Shown: positions 40,601 to 49,176 of the stretch, piece after piece
Layout: every line of letters begins with the position of its first letter
How positions within the stretch are numbered: position 1 is the first letter of the stretch
From: Blattamonas nauphoetae
Lineage: Eukaryota; Preaxostyla; Oxymonadida
DNA: 64,000 bases
Assembly: GCA_033064195.1 (NCBI GenBank)
Contig: JARBJD010000141.1
Coordinates: forward strand, 117,101-181,100
Direction of reading: 5' to 3'
Position numbers and translations under genes: made by a program
Notes under the pieces: model-generated
What the model was told of the DNA's origin: nothing
What the model saw: only the letters and a program-made list of their open reading frames with translations
Database searches by the model: none

Positions 40601-43194
40601 ATCTGATATTCACTTCCACTGAATCCTCTGCACAGTTGATCATCGTCGGAGAGGATTTGTACTCGTTCATCACAAGCGAGCACTGGACTGGCTCTTATGT
40701 GTATCTGACAGAGAACAGGGACGTCTTGTCCAGCTTCGACGCCAAGTGGGATCTGAACGTGTCTCTCCTCACTTATTTGATCCCGAACGAGGGTGATGTC
40801 ATCCTCAACGCTGAAAATGGAAAACAATCGCCGATCTGTGGAAGTGAAGAGCTTCCGTGCTCGTCTCTTGAAGTTGGGCTGACTCGTGTGGCTGATTCTG
40901 GAAACTGTGTGTGCCGTGAGCTTGTCTCGCTTGGATCACACGATGTCTCGGTCTCGAAGTCGATAACAATCAGAGGACACCAACAGTCATCTCTTCTCCT
41001 CTTTGAAAGCGGACAAGTTCTCGTTGTTGATCACTCACGCGCAACTGAGTCCTCTCCCGTCCTCTTCTCGTCACTCACCTTCGGCCTGCCCTCACAACAA
41101 ACGACTAACGACGGATTCATTATTGTCCAAAATGGCTTTGTCAAACTGGATTTGTGTGTCCTCCAAACGTCATCCCTCGCCAGCCCAGCCATCGTCTCAC
41201 GCGGCGGAGAGGCCGTCCTGTCTCAACTGACATTCGATGTGGGCTCGTTCCAATCGCCTGTCTTCGCTCTTGATGAAAGTACCACTCTTGACCAAACAAG
41301 CATCGATAATGTGCTGATCGTGCTTCTGAAGGCAGTGAACTCGAACTCTCTGCATCTCTCCTCCATCAACCTCACAAACATCGGGCATACCAGTGCCTCA
41401 AACACAGACGATGTCTGCAATTGGGAGGGCGGCGTGATTGAGCTTGTATCAAGCATCACAACAGTCTCGTCCTCGTCTTTCTCTTCGATCTCAACTAATG
41501 TCTTCTCCGTCGTCGGTGGGTCAATTTCCATCGAGCAGTGTGTCTTCTCGAAGAATCTCGTCGGAAACGAAGCTCATCCCTCCTTCCAACACAACTTCCA
41601 ATGCACAGACGCTGACATCTCCATCGACGAGCAATCTGAGTTCGAGCAGAGCGGATCAAACGATGCTCCTTCCCTCTGGATCTCTGCCTCGACCTGCAAC
41701 ATCACTGCTCCGTCTTCTCTCTCACCAGACACACCTCTCTTCGTCCCCAACCTCCCCAAGAAAATCGATGTGCAAAGTTACACTGATTCAACCACTCCTT
41801 CCAAGAATGAAGCACGAACAATCACAATCAAAGGATCAAACTTCATCAATTGTGGACTCGCTCTCGTCATCGCTACAAAGTCTTCGTCATCAGATTCAGA
41901 ATTAAGCATCCATCTCGCTGGAGACCTTCCGACAGGAATCAAATCATTCTCTTCCAACGATTCGTCGATATCGTTCGTTGTCGACACATCCGCAGCAAAG
42001 CTGAAGGATGGGGACTACGTTCTTAACGTTCTGGTCAACGGGAAGCAGATTTCGTCGTTTGACTTGTTCTCTGTAACAATCTCGAAGAAAGCGAGGGCCA
42101 AGCAGCAACAGCTCATGATTCTCATCGCAGCCTGTTCTGCTGGTTCAGCTCTTCTCCTCCTTCTCATTATTCTCATCTGCTGCTGCGCTCGAAAGAATAA
42201 GAAGAAAGACGATGAGGAGAAGACAGAGTTGGACGAAGAAAGAACGTTACTGACCGATCAAAGCGAATACTTCCAGAATCCCGTCCAACCACCACAAGAC
42301 AAAATGGATGGCGAACTGGAGATGGTCAACAGTATCGAACAGCGAGCACAAGAGATCGTTCCTCATTCGATGCCCGTGCTTCTCTTCGCACAGCGTCGCA
42401 AAGCGTTGGAAGGAGTGAGTATCGACGGCAAACTCTGTGTCGTCTGTCAAGAACCAGATCATCCACTCGCTTTTGGGAATCAGAAATTGAGTCTCCACTC
42501 ACGCATCCACAGTGATGCATCGCCATTCACAGAAGGAGATGCAGAACAGGAAATGAATGTTCAGGCAATGAATGTCACCAGTCTGGGGAGAGATGAAAGC
42601 ATCTCAATTATTCTGAAAGTTGCACGCGCCCTTCTGTTTCTCAAGAAGAAGGGTGAACACAGCTCTCTCCTAAACAGTGAATCTCGCCAGAAGTTCCCTC
42701 CATTCTGCGTTCGTAGCCTGACTTCCCACTCCATCCTTCTCTACCCCAACGGCCACGTCCTCGTTGCCCTACCATCAACCTTTGTCACGTCCATTGCTGA
42801 TACTCTCCCCATCGACGCCTCCACTCCTGTCGCAAGCGTCGTGCTCGCTGAGGATCCCGACTCGCCTCGCTGGTACTCACCTGAGAACGATAAGACCCAA
42901 AACTTCACTTCGGATGAATGCGACAAATCAGTTGTGTTCAGTCTTGGAATGATTCTTTACGAAATGCTGGCAGAGGAGATCCCGTTCAAGGAGGTGGATG
43001 CAATGAATGCCCATCGACAGATCAAGTCTGGCTCGCTCCCCAACCTCACTCTCGCCTCTCCACCCACCCACTCCGACGACCCACAAACCGACGTGACAAC
43101 CATCCTTGAACAGGCCCTCCTTCGGGAAGCTTCAGAGAGACTCGGTTTGTCGGAGTTTGTCCAAGCATTGGAAGATGTGTGCGCTGCGAGATAA
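34690..43194 (+). CDS. Giant beta-helix receptor with C-terminal kinase-like (probable pseudokinase) domain
   Basis: The frame is open from 34690, but the first usable codon in many trackers would be a GTG at 34813. The upstream codons (DAWTFTNYDKGSN...) already look like family sequence, which supports continuation from 32697-34199. About 2,400 residues of Pmp-type beta-helix follow, with cysteine modules (CGSSSSKC, CGTEADPCCS, CGNAKLPCVS three times, CGSEELPCSS). Then come a membrane helix (AACSAGSALLLLLIILICCC) and about 330 cytoplasmic residues. The end has the kinase C-lobe pattern RWYSPE (the APE position) and VVFSLGMILYEMLAEEIPF. HRD and DFG are not visible, and the Asp usually preceding the W/F-S-x-G motif is absent. 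This points to a pseudokinase signalling tail on a surface receptor. Confidence 0.8.
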   Translation, partial: WDYSDAWTFTNYDKGSNSCFAIHNGKSGHIHGTQVEITDNDVYVATTGTNVWNCGSSSSKCQTVTYGSNKVTDTKTVYVAAGSYPVIVDDETCVLVDERTVTIVGAGTTSTTATFSQPSYGETANFKLSSGHLSVTTMTLILTAGSENGWHLIDVDGTGHVVLSSCGLKGTGSEQNGRLVTIQGGSLTATGCSFSNILSNLPTGSGVFADLSSTSSFTLQTSSFTECKLGEEEGCFGAAVSISLQADADSSNYNLKTLTFSENSAPRAADIFISAADLTESLAALTKDCFIAEWNNNAVDNQRFRCESRGGEYGTTELGIPRYFEGPPKIFLNSTREDVGGCGTEADPCCSLGYAAQEVGGGDLDDFVVYVDGAGILNGTVVVSGCEFKPKTLSGQATLQVSLASSLTCTTSVSFAKIDFSFSSSVESSNALVSATGGKVVFSSCSFKSGTSSLLSVQPLVSIVDGSLTADKLEVTNLKFSSQAISVKSKTISVGSINIVNCEATETLKSQLVSLDLLPSGASKLDLGSISFTSFVGSGVVVEVKAPSSTKFESAGTLFSSSSNSISTNTDLSFAGSCDAASLLVALRVSASSLTHSGSTIQFPLSCDVSSFDSYVKTDSTSLSLTDSVIVLSNLSGFYSTALFCVTAHDLTITQSSLSPILDGEAILTLPFVKVTGGHFVVTNVLMDGSLFVADFSSSVIVQNGGIIDISSCDFTSIISSGSGSVVSSKLQTDSSLTLDSVNCVSCKSTWQSTSGGAVSVSIVDGTFEVKSGTSFEKCSSSENGGALFIDLTERTTGTFTLNNIVFGSGEDANSCTGSGKGTDLFIAVKKGDLEVINSTSVIGTYFTTPASEATTFSSSELSKYEFSETEGVSGSILYLFNGYSGGELVVDSSNGFEHSLCGNAKLPCVSLQAGFTLLKGENAAVVMKSGSDVSAAIESNISATIKSDVNTKQTVKLVSDISITVSEDSLTVDKLIFTAPAVPLSSSFFVVSGGSLSVSNCEFTSISSTAGGSAISATLASPAALSISSTSFVDCSSTNGNGGAVSVSIADGSLTIESTVSFEKCSSSGNGGALFIDLTERTTGTFTLNNIVFGSGEDANSCTGSGKGSDLFIAIKKGDLEVINSTSVIGTYFTTPASEATTFSSSELSKYEFSETEGVSGSILYLFNGYSGGELVVDSSNGFEHSLCGNAKLPCVSLQAGFTLLKGENAAVVMKSGSDVSAAIESNISATIKSDVNTKQTVKLVSDISITVSEDSLTVDKLIFTAPAVPLSSSFFVVSGGSLSVSNCEFTSISSTAGGSAISATLASPAALSISSTSFVDCSSTNGNGGAVSVSIADGSLTIESTVSFEKCSSSGNGGALFIDLTERTTGTFTLNNIVFGSGEDANSCTGSGKGSDLFIAIKKGDLEVINSTSVIGTYFTTPASEATTFSSSELSKYEFSETEGVSGSILYLFNGYSGGELVVDSSNGFEHSLCGNAKLPCVSLQAGFTLLKGENAAVVMKSGSDVSAAIESNISATIKSDVNTKQTVKLVSDISITVSEDSLTVDKLIFTAPAVPLSSSFFVVSGGSLSVSNCEFTSISSTAGGSAISATLASPAALSISSTSFVDCSATAGNGGALHVTLTGGSFTIVSSSSFKLCSSNGQGGALFVDSSSDSDLSFNIANAAFGVLEADKNECGGSKSGNDVFIKAGDLSSFKKKELFPSKYSAATIDSTLVDSIRLSSSHTAHVLSLLQYLYTPLTSGLVSDVDAVSSDVSQCGFLELHCKSLNQLVENAKALTTATINTSLTISETFVPTSTLVITSISESRSSLVLTVSPSFSITSEKLQLTLTRLSISSKSSTSNSQNDLVVIENGTLVVSESSFTTQTTLSSAFVSISNEGSLQITGLDVSSAQLTNSPLFNTEGSGSIKIQSSTFASVARDDSGNGTVISAILSSSSSFILNSIDITNCGTAILLDMNDCTPSTQYSVKDLIFTSTESSAQLIIVGEDLYSFITSEHWTGSYVYLTENRDVLSSFDAKWDLNVSLLTYLIPNEGDVILNAENGKQSPICGSEELPCSSLEVGLTRVADSGNCVCRELVSLGSHDVSVSKSITIRGHQQSSLLLFESGQVLVVDHSRATESSPVLFSSLTFGLPSQQTTNDGFIIVQNGFVKLDLCVLQTSSLASPAIVSRGGEAVLSQLTFDVGSFQSPVFALDESTTLDQTSIDNVLIVLLKAVNSNSLHLSSINLTNIGHTSASNTDDVCNWEGGVIELVSSITTVSSSSFSSISTNVFSVVGGSISIEQCVFSKNLVGNEAHPSFQHNFQCTDADISIDEQSEFEQSGSNDAPSLWISASTCNITAPSSLSPDTPLFVPNLPKKIDVQSYTDSTTPSKNEARTITIKGSNFINCGLALVIATKSSSSDSELSIHLAGDLPTGIKSFSSNDSSISFVVDTSAAKLKDGDYVLNVLVNGKQISSFDLFSVTISKKARAKQQQLMILIAACSAGSALLLLLIILICCCARKNKKKDDEEKTELDEERTLLTDQSEYFQNPVQPPQDKMDGELEMVNSIEQRAQEIVPHSMPVLLFAQRRKALEGVSIDGKLCVVCQEPDHPLAFGNQKLSLHSRIHSDASPFTEGDAEQEMNVQAMNVTSLGRDESISIILKVARALLFLKKKGEHSSLLNSESRQKFPPFCVRSLTSHSILLYPNGHVLVALPSTFVTSIADTLPIDASTPVASVVLAEDPDSPRWYSPENDKTQNFTSDECDKSVVFSLGMILYEMLAEEIPFKEVDAMNAHRQIKSGSLPNLTLASPPTHSDDPQTDVTTILEQALLREASERLGLSEFVQALEDVCAAR
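37012..39525 (+). repeat. 861-bp in-frame tandem repeat, ~2.9 copies, within the receptor gene
   Basis: Units start at 37012, 37873 and 38734 (period 861 bp, 287 codons). The second and third units are identical over their shared part as far as I can follow. The first differs at a few bases (for example TCTGAG versus TCTGGG early in the unit, and GACAG versus GTCAG further on). Each encodes the same beta-helix stretch plus one CGNAKLPCVS module. The frame is preserved. This indicates recent unequal exchange or gene conversion, though copy number should be checked because assemblers can collapse or expand such repeats. Confidence 0.92.
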
Positions 43195-43390
43195 TCAAAT
43201 TTCTCGCTCTGTTACCCTTCCTGCATCGTATCTCACTCGAAGTCGTTTTCTCAGCTCAGTCCGGTGTGTGGTTGAGACGAGCTCGCTTGTCTCCCGCACA
43301 TCAGAGACTTTTCGTTACCTTTGATTCTTTCACTTTTCACCTTTTTGCCTCTCGTTCTATTTGTTGATTGGCTTTAGAATTCTGTTATTT

Positions 43391-44249
43391 GGGTGATTCT
43401 AAATGAATTGTTACCCGCGTATTTTCTTCTGCCAGACGTGCAGAAACTCTCTGCAATTTTCAGAGCGCTCATATTCTCCTCCCCTCGACATGATGAAGGT
43501 GTTTTTTGTCCTTCTGACTCTTCATACATTCTTTTGTATCTGAGTTCTGCATTCAGTCGACATTTTTCACCCAGACTTGTCTATACCTCCAAACATGTTC
43601 AAGTATCTCGTTTTAACACAAACTTTGAAGCGGAAAACCATCGCTTGAACAGGATATATATTCTCATCTTCGCTTTCCAAGTCTTTGTTTCCATCATCTT
43701 CGATCCAACAACGAAACTTGACATCTCATTGATTGATTGCAATTTTGAGGTTTTCCAACTCTTTTCCTTCAACTTTCTCATTCAGATCTGGTGATCCCGT
43801 TCTTCCCCTCAAACAGTTGACTTGTGAATTCCGATCTTCCTCCCTCTTCTATTGTAACCCTCAAAAATGATATCCATTCACAAATTCGCCTCAAAAATAC
43901 CATATGGACGTTTTCGGATTCCTTTATGAAGATATTGCCTCTCTGACGCGAGGAAGTCAATCCATGTTTTTCAAGACTTTTTGAATGATTCGTGCTTTTG
44001 ATTCGCTTTTTTCTCACATTTCCGTTCTTTTATATCGTTTTACACCATCGGTTGATTTTCTGGCACGTTTCGGGGAAATAAATGTGAAAAAAAGCCCCAA
44101 TCAGAATAGGGCTCTCTCGAACGCGATCAAAACAAAATCTCCAAAATTTAGCACTTTTCTGTCCTGAAAACCTCTGACAGCTAATTCTACAAAAATTTTT
44201 TTTTTGAGACGCACCATAGTCTTTTGTAACTTTTCATTTAGAATCACCC
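43391..44249. mobile_element. MITE, 859 bp, 4-bp target duplication (family M4, copy 2)
   Basis: Left end GGGTGATTCTAAATGAATTG and a matching inverted right end, with ATTT duplicated outside (43387-43390, 44250-44253). It is the same length class as the copy at 4939 and shares its termini and an internal CGAACGCGATC block. It sits between the receptor gene and the isolated family member G. No coding capacity is seen. Confidence 0.8.
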
Positions 44250-44421
44250 ATTTGTGCCTTTCATCGAGACTTCTGTTTTTCCGTTTTTCGGTTCTTTGAA
44301 AAATGGGATTATTATCACGCATGTTATTCTGTCGTGGTACAACCTTCAGGAATGAATGAGACAGTTTCGGTTTGGAGAGAGTCCATAAAAATTTGTTGTG
44401 GCACGATCGAACTTTTCAGCC

Positions 44422-45447
44422 ATGCTTCTCGAACCCCAACTGGTAGAACCCTTCCTGAATTTCTCTCCCAACTCTCGATTGTCATTTGAGGACAAATCAA
44501 CCATATACAATTCACTTGTCGTCCTCGTGAAATCGAAACATCCATTTGACGAAGACCTTCAAGACAGAGCTGTTAGCTTTTTGAACGGCCTCATACCATG
44601 GGGCAACAAACAACGTGCTTCGGAACTCATCGATGGCCTCGTTCCCTCTTCAGCTGGACCACCTGCTGATTTTATTGAGAGCTTTGTAACTCTGTTCTCC
44701 TCTCCATACACGAAGGTGGTTGCAGGAGCATCTTATTTTCTCGGTCAAACTACAAAGGCGTCATCTGTAGCGGATCAAAATCGTCTCGTGGAGTCAGATT
44801 TCATCCCCAAACTGTTAGCGACTGCACAACCTCACACACTGCCTAATTCGGTCAAACCCACATTTGAGTACAATCGAGGAACTATCTACGGTTTTCTGGA
44901 AGTGCTCATCAACTGTACCAACCTCGCAGATCCGTATCATCTTCATGTCCTTGGCCTCACTGCTGCAATCGACCAATTCAGCCATCGTGAAATGATCTTT
45001 CAGAAGGTCATTCTTCCGTCGTCTCTATTTGTAACGTATCTCTGTCGAAATATCACCCTTCTCACTTCCCAACTTCGAATTCAATTCAGAATACTCTTGG
45101 GCTCACTCCTTCGTGTAAGCGCTTATCATCAGAAAACAGAGACATTTGTCCTCGAATCTCCGATTACGAATGCATTCTCAAGTTGTTTATCCATTTTCGA
45201 ATACAATTACCTGATTCGAATGACTCTCCACGAAATCCTCGCCGCACTCAAAGAATGGAAGTGCCGCAATCCAGAAGTGGTCCAATCTGCAAAACGAATG
45301 ATGCAAGCTCTGTTTTCGGAAGGCCTCGAGAATGCACTCGAACAAATGTTGGTGTATGACGGTGAGAAAGATCGTGACACTGATGTCGTTGATTTCAGCG
45401 TCTGGATCTTACGCAGGACGGGGTCGAACCTGACCTGGCACAAATGA
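44422..45447 (+). CDS. ~355-aa family protein, member G (isolated copy)
   Basis: A 341-residue member 18 kb away from the main cluster. I place the start at the ATG at 44422, giving MLLEPQLVEPFLNF, because GATC (within GGCACGATCG) lies 13 nt upstream, as in the other members. The frame is open further upstream, but without an ATG of family type. Landmarks are more divergent: SLVVLVKSKHPFDED, LFSSPYTKVVAGASYF, LPNSVKPTFE, MIFQKVILPSSLFVTYL and VVQSAKRMMQALFSEGLE. It lacks the shared 3' flank. Instead an iterated CTAGGGGCAGTCC repeat follows at 45550. Function unknown. Confidence 0.8.
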   Translation: MLLEPQLVEPFLNFSPNSRLSFEDKSTIYNSLVVLVKSKHPFDEDLQDRAVSFLNGLIPWGNKQRASELIDGLVPSSAGPPADFIESFVTLFSSPYTKVVAGASYFLGQTTKASSVADQNRLVESDFIPKLLATAQPHTLPNSVKPTFEYNRGTIYGFLEVLINCTNLADPYHLHVLGLTAAIDQFSHREMIFQKVILPSSLFVTYLCRNITLLTSQLRIQFRILLGSLLRVSAYHQKTETFVLESPITNAFSSCLSIFEYNYLIRMTLHEILAALKEWKCRNPEVVQSAKRMMQALFSEGLENALEQMLVYDGEKDRDTDVVDFSVWILRRTGSNLTWHK

Positions 45448-45549
45448 CACAGTTTGTGCTATCCTCTTCGTTTTCTTTGTCGTACACCGACTGCTTTCAG
45501 AGCATGGAAGACGGAGAATACAGCCACTCAGAAGCGACGACAGCAGGGG

Positions 45550-45655
45550 TAGTGCTACGCGCAGTCCGCGTAATGACTAGGGGCAGTCCATCTTTTTGTG
45601 CTAGGGGCAGTCCGACTTTGCTAGGGGCAGTCCGCGTATTGCTAGAGGCAGTCCA
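45550..45655. repeat. Iterated GGCAGTCC repeat, possible transposon terminus
   Basis: Five spaced copies of a (C)TAGGGGCAGTCC-like motif with GCGTA or T-rich spacers. The design resembles the GCGCAGATCC iterations in the MULE termini at 8069 and 14996 but with a different motif. No inverted partner is found in the window. It may be one end of another Mutator-like element, or a solo relic. Confidence 0.45.
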
Positions 45656-45877
45656 TCATTTTCTGGGCTATAATTGGAAATTTTTTCACTTTTATTTGTA
45701 CAATGACCACAATTATACATTTTTTAATTCAACTTCAGTGAATATAGGAAGATTAGTGACTTGATGACTGCTAATGAGGGTCTTCGTTTGATCTGTCCAA
45801 TTGTGAGAGACGAGTATTGTATCCGGTCAATCAAATCGAAATCGCATTGATATTGAAGAGAAAGATGCGATGCAGAG

Positions 45878-47266
45878 ATGGTGAACCATATTATGACCAT
45901 TTCAATGTGTGGTGAACATCTTTCCTACAGACTCTGTTTCTTGAAATGTATGAAGGGAATCGTGAAAAAAAATGCACAAATATTTCATTGCACCGCCCCT
46001 CCGGTAGGTGCATTCCAAACCTCGGTTCCTCCAGGTGAGATATGGTCTATAATGGGACTCGGTCAGTTTGATCTCATGGATAATACCACTTCAGATAATC
46101 CGTTACCTTCGCTGACTTCATCAACTACCGAAATTCCTCGGGACCTTATCGAAATGATCATAAACGGCATCAACAGCGCGCACCCGGGCGCTCTGTTAAC
46201 AACAAATGATCATCCAATTCCCACGGCTCTCCCCTCGTCGGTGCGATCCCCTCCATCGCAAACGACTCAAACACCTCTCTCAACATCACGGGAACAAGAG
46301 CCAATCAAAAAGATGAAGCGACAGCGACCAACATCGCCGACACATCGTCACACATTTTCGGACTCAGACTCAAGTTCTGACCTATCCTCCAACAGGGCCC
46401 CCTCATCTCGCCATTCTCGTCAAACCTCTCGCTCTAGATCTCTCCGTCGCATCAAGGATAGTCGGAAGAGAGGAAGGGAGAAACAGCAATCTTTCGCTCT
46501 CTCCCAACCCCATTCATTCTCGCGCCGGAAGTCAAAATCGACACATCGTTCAAAAAGAACTTCTCTCCCATTCCTTGCGGCATACTCGGATTCTTCCTCC
46601 TACGAGAGCGACTCATCCAGTTCCGTCACCGACGCTCCCCCCGACCCCGTTACTTTATTCAAACGGAAACTCAAGAAAAGATTTCCCGGCTTTAAGGGAG
46701 AATGGACTGAGGTAGCTTTACCCCCGCAAACGCGAGATGAGTTATTTGCAGAGGCCGCCCCAACGATTCAAGCTTTACGCATCCGCACTCAATTCATTCC
46801 ACCGGACGAAATCCCAGATGAAGTAAGAAGTGTTCAAGACCACTTGTTGAAGATGTCCGCTCAGTCTAGTTTAGTCTCCGCAGCACTTTTATCAAACCTT
46901 TACGCTGAGGCCGCTCGTCAAGGGAACTCGACTCTACTACCTCAAATCGTCGACATTATTCTTCTGACGGCAGACGCAGCCTCCAGGACACATTATTCTC
47001 GCTACCTGAAAGAGGCCAACTTGAAACAGCTCATGGACAGGTTCGATGTTCCCCAAAGGGCGGGCATCACAGTAAACCATCTTCCTCCTCCTCCTGACTC
47101 TTACGTTCCACCCGTTCCCCATCCTGAACACCAATTGCAGATGGTCGCTCCGACAGTTATCTCTCACATGAACTCAGGTGGTAATTTCTCATCGAGGGGG
47201 GGCCGAGGCCGGGCCCCCGCCAATCCAAACGGCCGGAACAAGAAGTACGGACGCTTCGGGAACTAG
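45878..47266 (+). CDS. gag-like ORF1 of the DIRS-like element
   Basis: A 462-codon frame. The central part is rich in Ser, Arg and Asp (SDSDSSSDLSS, SRSRSLRR, YESDSSSS), and a more ordered domain follows (FKRKLKKRFPGFKGEW, then helices around LSNLYAEAARQGN). It ends in a Gly/Arg-rich nucleic-acid-binding tail (SSRGGRGRAPANPNG). This is the typical composition of the first ORF of DIRS elements. The first 60 or so codons may lie upstream of the real start. Part of a fossil element. Confidence 0.65.
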   Translation: MVNHIMTISMCGEHLSYRLCFLKCMKGIVKKNAQIFHCTAPPVGAFQTSVPPGEIWSIMGLGQFDLMDNTTSDNPLPSLTSSTTEIPRDLIEMIINGINSAHPGALLTTNDHPIPTALPSSVRSPPSQTTQTPLSTSREQEPIKKMKRQRPTSPTHRHTFSDSDSSSDLSSNRAPSSRHSRQTSRSRSLRRIKDSRKRGREKQQSFALSQPHSFSRRKSKSTHRSKRTSLPFLAAYSDSSSYESDSSSSVTDAPPDPVTLFKRKLKKRFPGFKGEWTEVALPPQTRDELFAEAAPTIQALRIRTQFIPPDEIPDEVRSVQDHLLKMSAQSSLVSAALLSNLYAEAARQGNSTLLPQIVDIILLTADAASRTHYSRYLKEANLKQLMDRFDVPQRAGITVNHLPPPPDSYVPPVPHPEHQLQMVAPTVISHMNSGGNFSSRGGRGRAPANPNGRNKKYGRFGN

Positions 47267-47268
47267 GG

Positions 47269-49176
47269 GTGGACAAGAAGATAACAGGGAGGCTGTTGGA
47301 CAGACTCCCACACTGGGAAAGTATTGGTGGGAAGGCTTTGATCTCAGCAGGCGCACAGTGGGAATGGGTGGAACCGGAGTCGCCAGACCGACTCCGGCAG
47401 CTCCAACCGGCCCATCCGTTCCACGGCGGCCAGCAGGAAATGGAGGCTTACTCACAGTTACTCTTGGAGGAGATCGAGATGGGCGCAGTCTCGGAGATAC
47501 CCAGAGCGTCAGCGTCACTCATCCTCCCAACCTTTCTGGTGGCGAAGAAAGGGGGGAGCTGGAGGAAGGTCATCGACGCATCACGCCTCAACAAGGAAAT
47601 CTGCACGGTGCACTTCAAGATGGAGAACGTCCAGTCGGCTCTTCCTCTGATCGCAGAGGGGTCCTGGATGACAACTATCGACATCCACTCGGCCTACTTA
47701 CACATCCACCTCGCGGAGCACCTACGCAAGTACCTGTGTTTTCAATTTCGGGACAAGACTTACCAGTTCAATGCCCTCCCGTTCGGGCTCTCGACAGCCC
47801 CTCGCACCTTCTCAAAGACCATGAAGCTTGCGGTCAAAGCACTCCGCCTGGAGTTGAACATCTCTATCATCTTCTACTTGGACGATCTCCTATTGATCGG
47901 CAACGACCGGGAAGAAACAGCACGCAAGACACACCAGGCGGTGGAGAGACTCAGACAACTGGGCTTCATCATTGCGGAGGAGAAATGCAGTCTCCTACCC
48001 AGCCAGGAAGTGGAGTTCTTGGGATGGACCCTGAATGCCGCCCACCAGACTGTGAGGGTCACGGACTCAAGGCGCAAGAAACTTCGGAACCTCCTGAAAG
48101 CCCACACCATCCTATGCCTCCAAAGGGAGGAGACAACGGTCAAACAACTGGCCAGTCTGATAGGCTCTCTCAACTTCCTACGAACCGCAGTGACAGAAAC
48201 GAGCCTCTACCTGAGGAAACACCAAAGTTTCCTCGCACAAGCGATCAAGAGGCGCGGCTGGAACGGCAGGGTGCAACTGAACCCTCAATTACTGGGGGAG
48301 ACACAGTTTTGGAAGAGAAGACTGAAACAGAATCAACCGCACTCCTTCAAGCTGACGGAGGCACAGGCGACACTAGTCACGGATGCCAGCCCGACGGGGT
48401 GGGGAGCTACCCTTCAGCTGAACACTGGCAAGCTTTTCTATCATGGGTTCTGGAACAAGGAGTCCCGCCAGCAAACGAGCAACTGGAAGGAAACGGCGGC
48501 AGTGCACCAAGCCCTCCTGGCGGCAGCCAACCATCTCAAGACAGCGGCGGTCTCATCACTGGCCATCCAATCGGACAACTCGGCGACAGTATTCAATCTG
48601 CGCAGACAACGAGCGGGACAAACCCTTCTCCCAATCACCAGGGCGACGCTCAAGACCTTCAAGAAGCTCAACATCACTCTCCACTCCATCACTCACCTGC
48701 CAGGGAAGGAGAACGAAGTGGCGGACTCCCTCTCTCGCCTCTCTCCGCACAGCGAGTATCATCTTCTGCCTCTTGTCCTCCAGATTCTCGAAAGGGAATG
48801 GAACTTCGTTCGGGAGACGGACCTCTTCGCGTCCGACAGGAACAGACAATGCAGAACGTATTACTCTCTCTCCGAGGGAAGCGCAGAAGCTGGAAGAGGA
48901 GCGATGGCAATCGACTGGTCAGGGATGACAAATCTTCTGATTCACCCTCCCATTCTCCTGATTTCGAAGGTAGTGAAGAAGCTTCTCAGTCAGAAACCGC
49001 AGCGAGCAGTGTTGTTGACTCCGGCGTGGAAGGGCCAGGCATGGTCGGCTCTCTTGGACCAGATGGCAGCACAGCAGAAGGAACTAGGGGAGTACTCCCT
49101 TCTGACAGCATTGGACTTTCCCGAGCAGGACTTCAAGCTTCCCCCGGGCCAGCTCCTCGCGTCACTGATCGAATGA
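47269..49176 (+). CDS. Reverse transcriptase and RNase H of the DIRS-like element
   Basis: A 635-codon frame. The polymerase has IDASRLNKEI, WMTTIDIHSAYLHI, the FGLSTAPRTFSKTM block and the YLDD catalytic motif in FYLDDLLLIGND. The RNase H part has LVTDASPTGWGA, NWKETAAVHQAL, IQSDNSATVF and the closing HLPGKENEVADSLSR, which is typical of DIRS/Ngaro-type elements. The frame starts almost directly after the gag-like frame and overlaps the next frame at its 3' end, as in DIRS. Part of a fossil element. Confidence 0.85.
   Translation: MDKKITGRLLDRLPHWESIGGKALISAGAQWEWVEPESPDRLRQLQPAHPFHGGQQEMEAYSQLLLEEIEMGAVSEIPRASASLILPTFLVAKKGGSWRKVIDASRLNKEICTVHFKMENVQSALPLIAEGSWMTTIDIHSAYLHIHLAEHLRKYLCFQFRDKTYQFNALPFGLSTAPRTFSKTMKLAVKALRLELNISIIFYLDDLLLIGNDREETARKTHQAVERLRQLGFIIAEEKCSLLPSQEVEFLGWTLNAAHQTVRVTDSRRKKLRNLLKAHTILCLQREETTVKQLASLIGSLNFLRTAVTETSLYLRKHQSFLAQAIKRRGWNGRVQLNPQLLGETQFWKRRLKQNQPHSFKLTEAQATLVTDASPTGWGATLQLNTGKLFYHGFWNKESRQQTSNWKETAAVHQALLAAANHLKTAAVSSLAIQSDNSATVFNLRRQRAGQTLLPITRATLKTFKKLNITLHSITHLPGKENEVADSLSRLSPHSEYHLLPLVLQILEREWNFVRETDLFASDRNRQCRTYYSLSEGSAEAGRGAMAIDWSGMTNLLIHPPILLISKVVKKLLSQKPQRAVLLTPAWKGQAWSALLDQMAAQQKELGEYSLLTALDFPEQDFKLPPGQLLASLIE

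Noticed and set aside
47178-48700. First two thirds of the 832-codon frame overlapping the reverse transcriptase
   Set aside because: Composition is typical of a shadow frame (Gly/Pro/Ser-rich, no motif). Only its 3' end resembles the recombinase region expected in DIRS elements.
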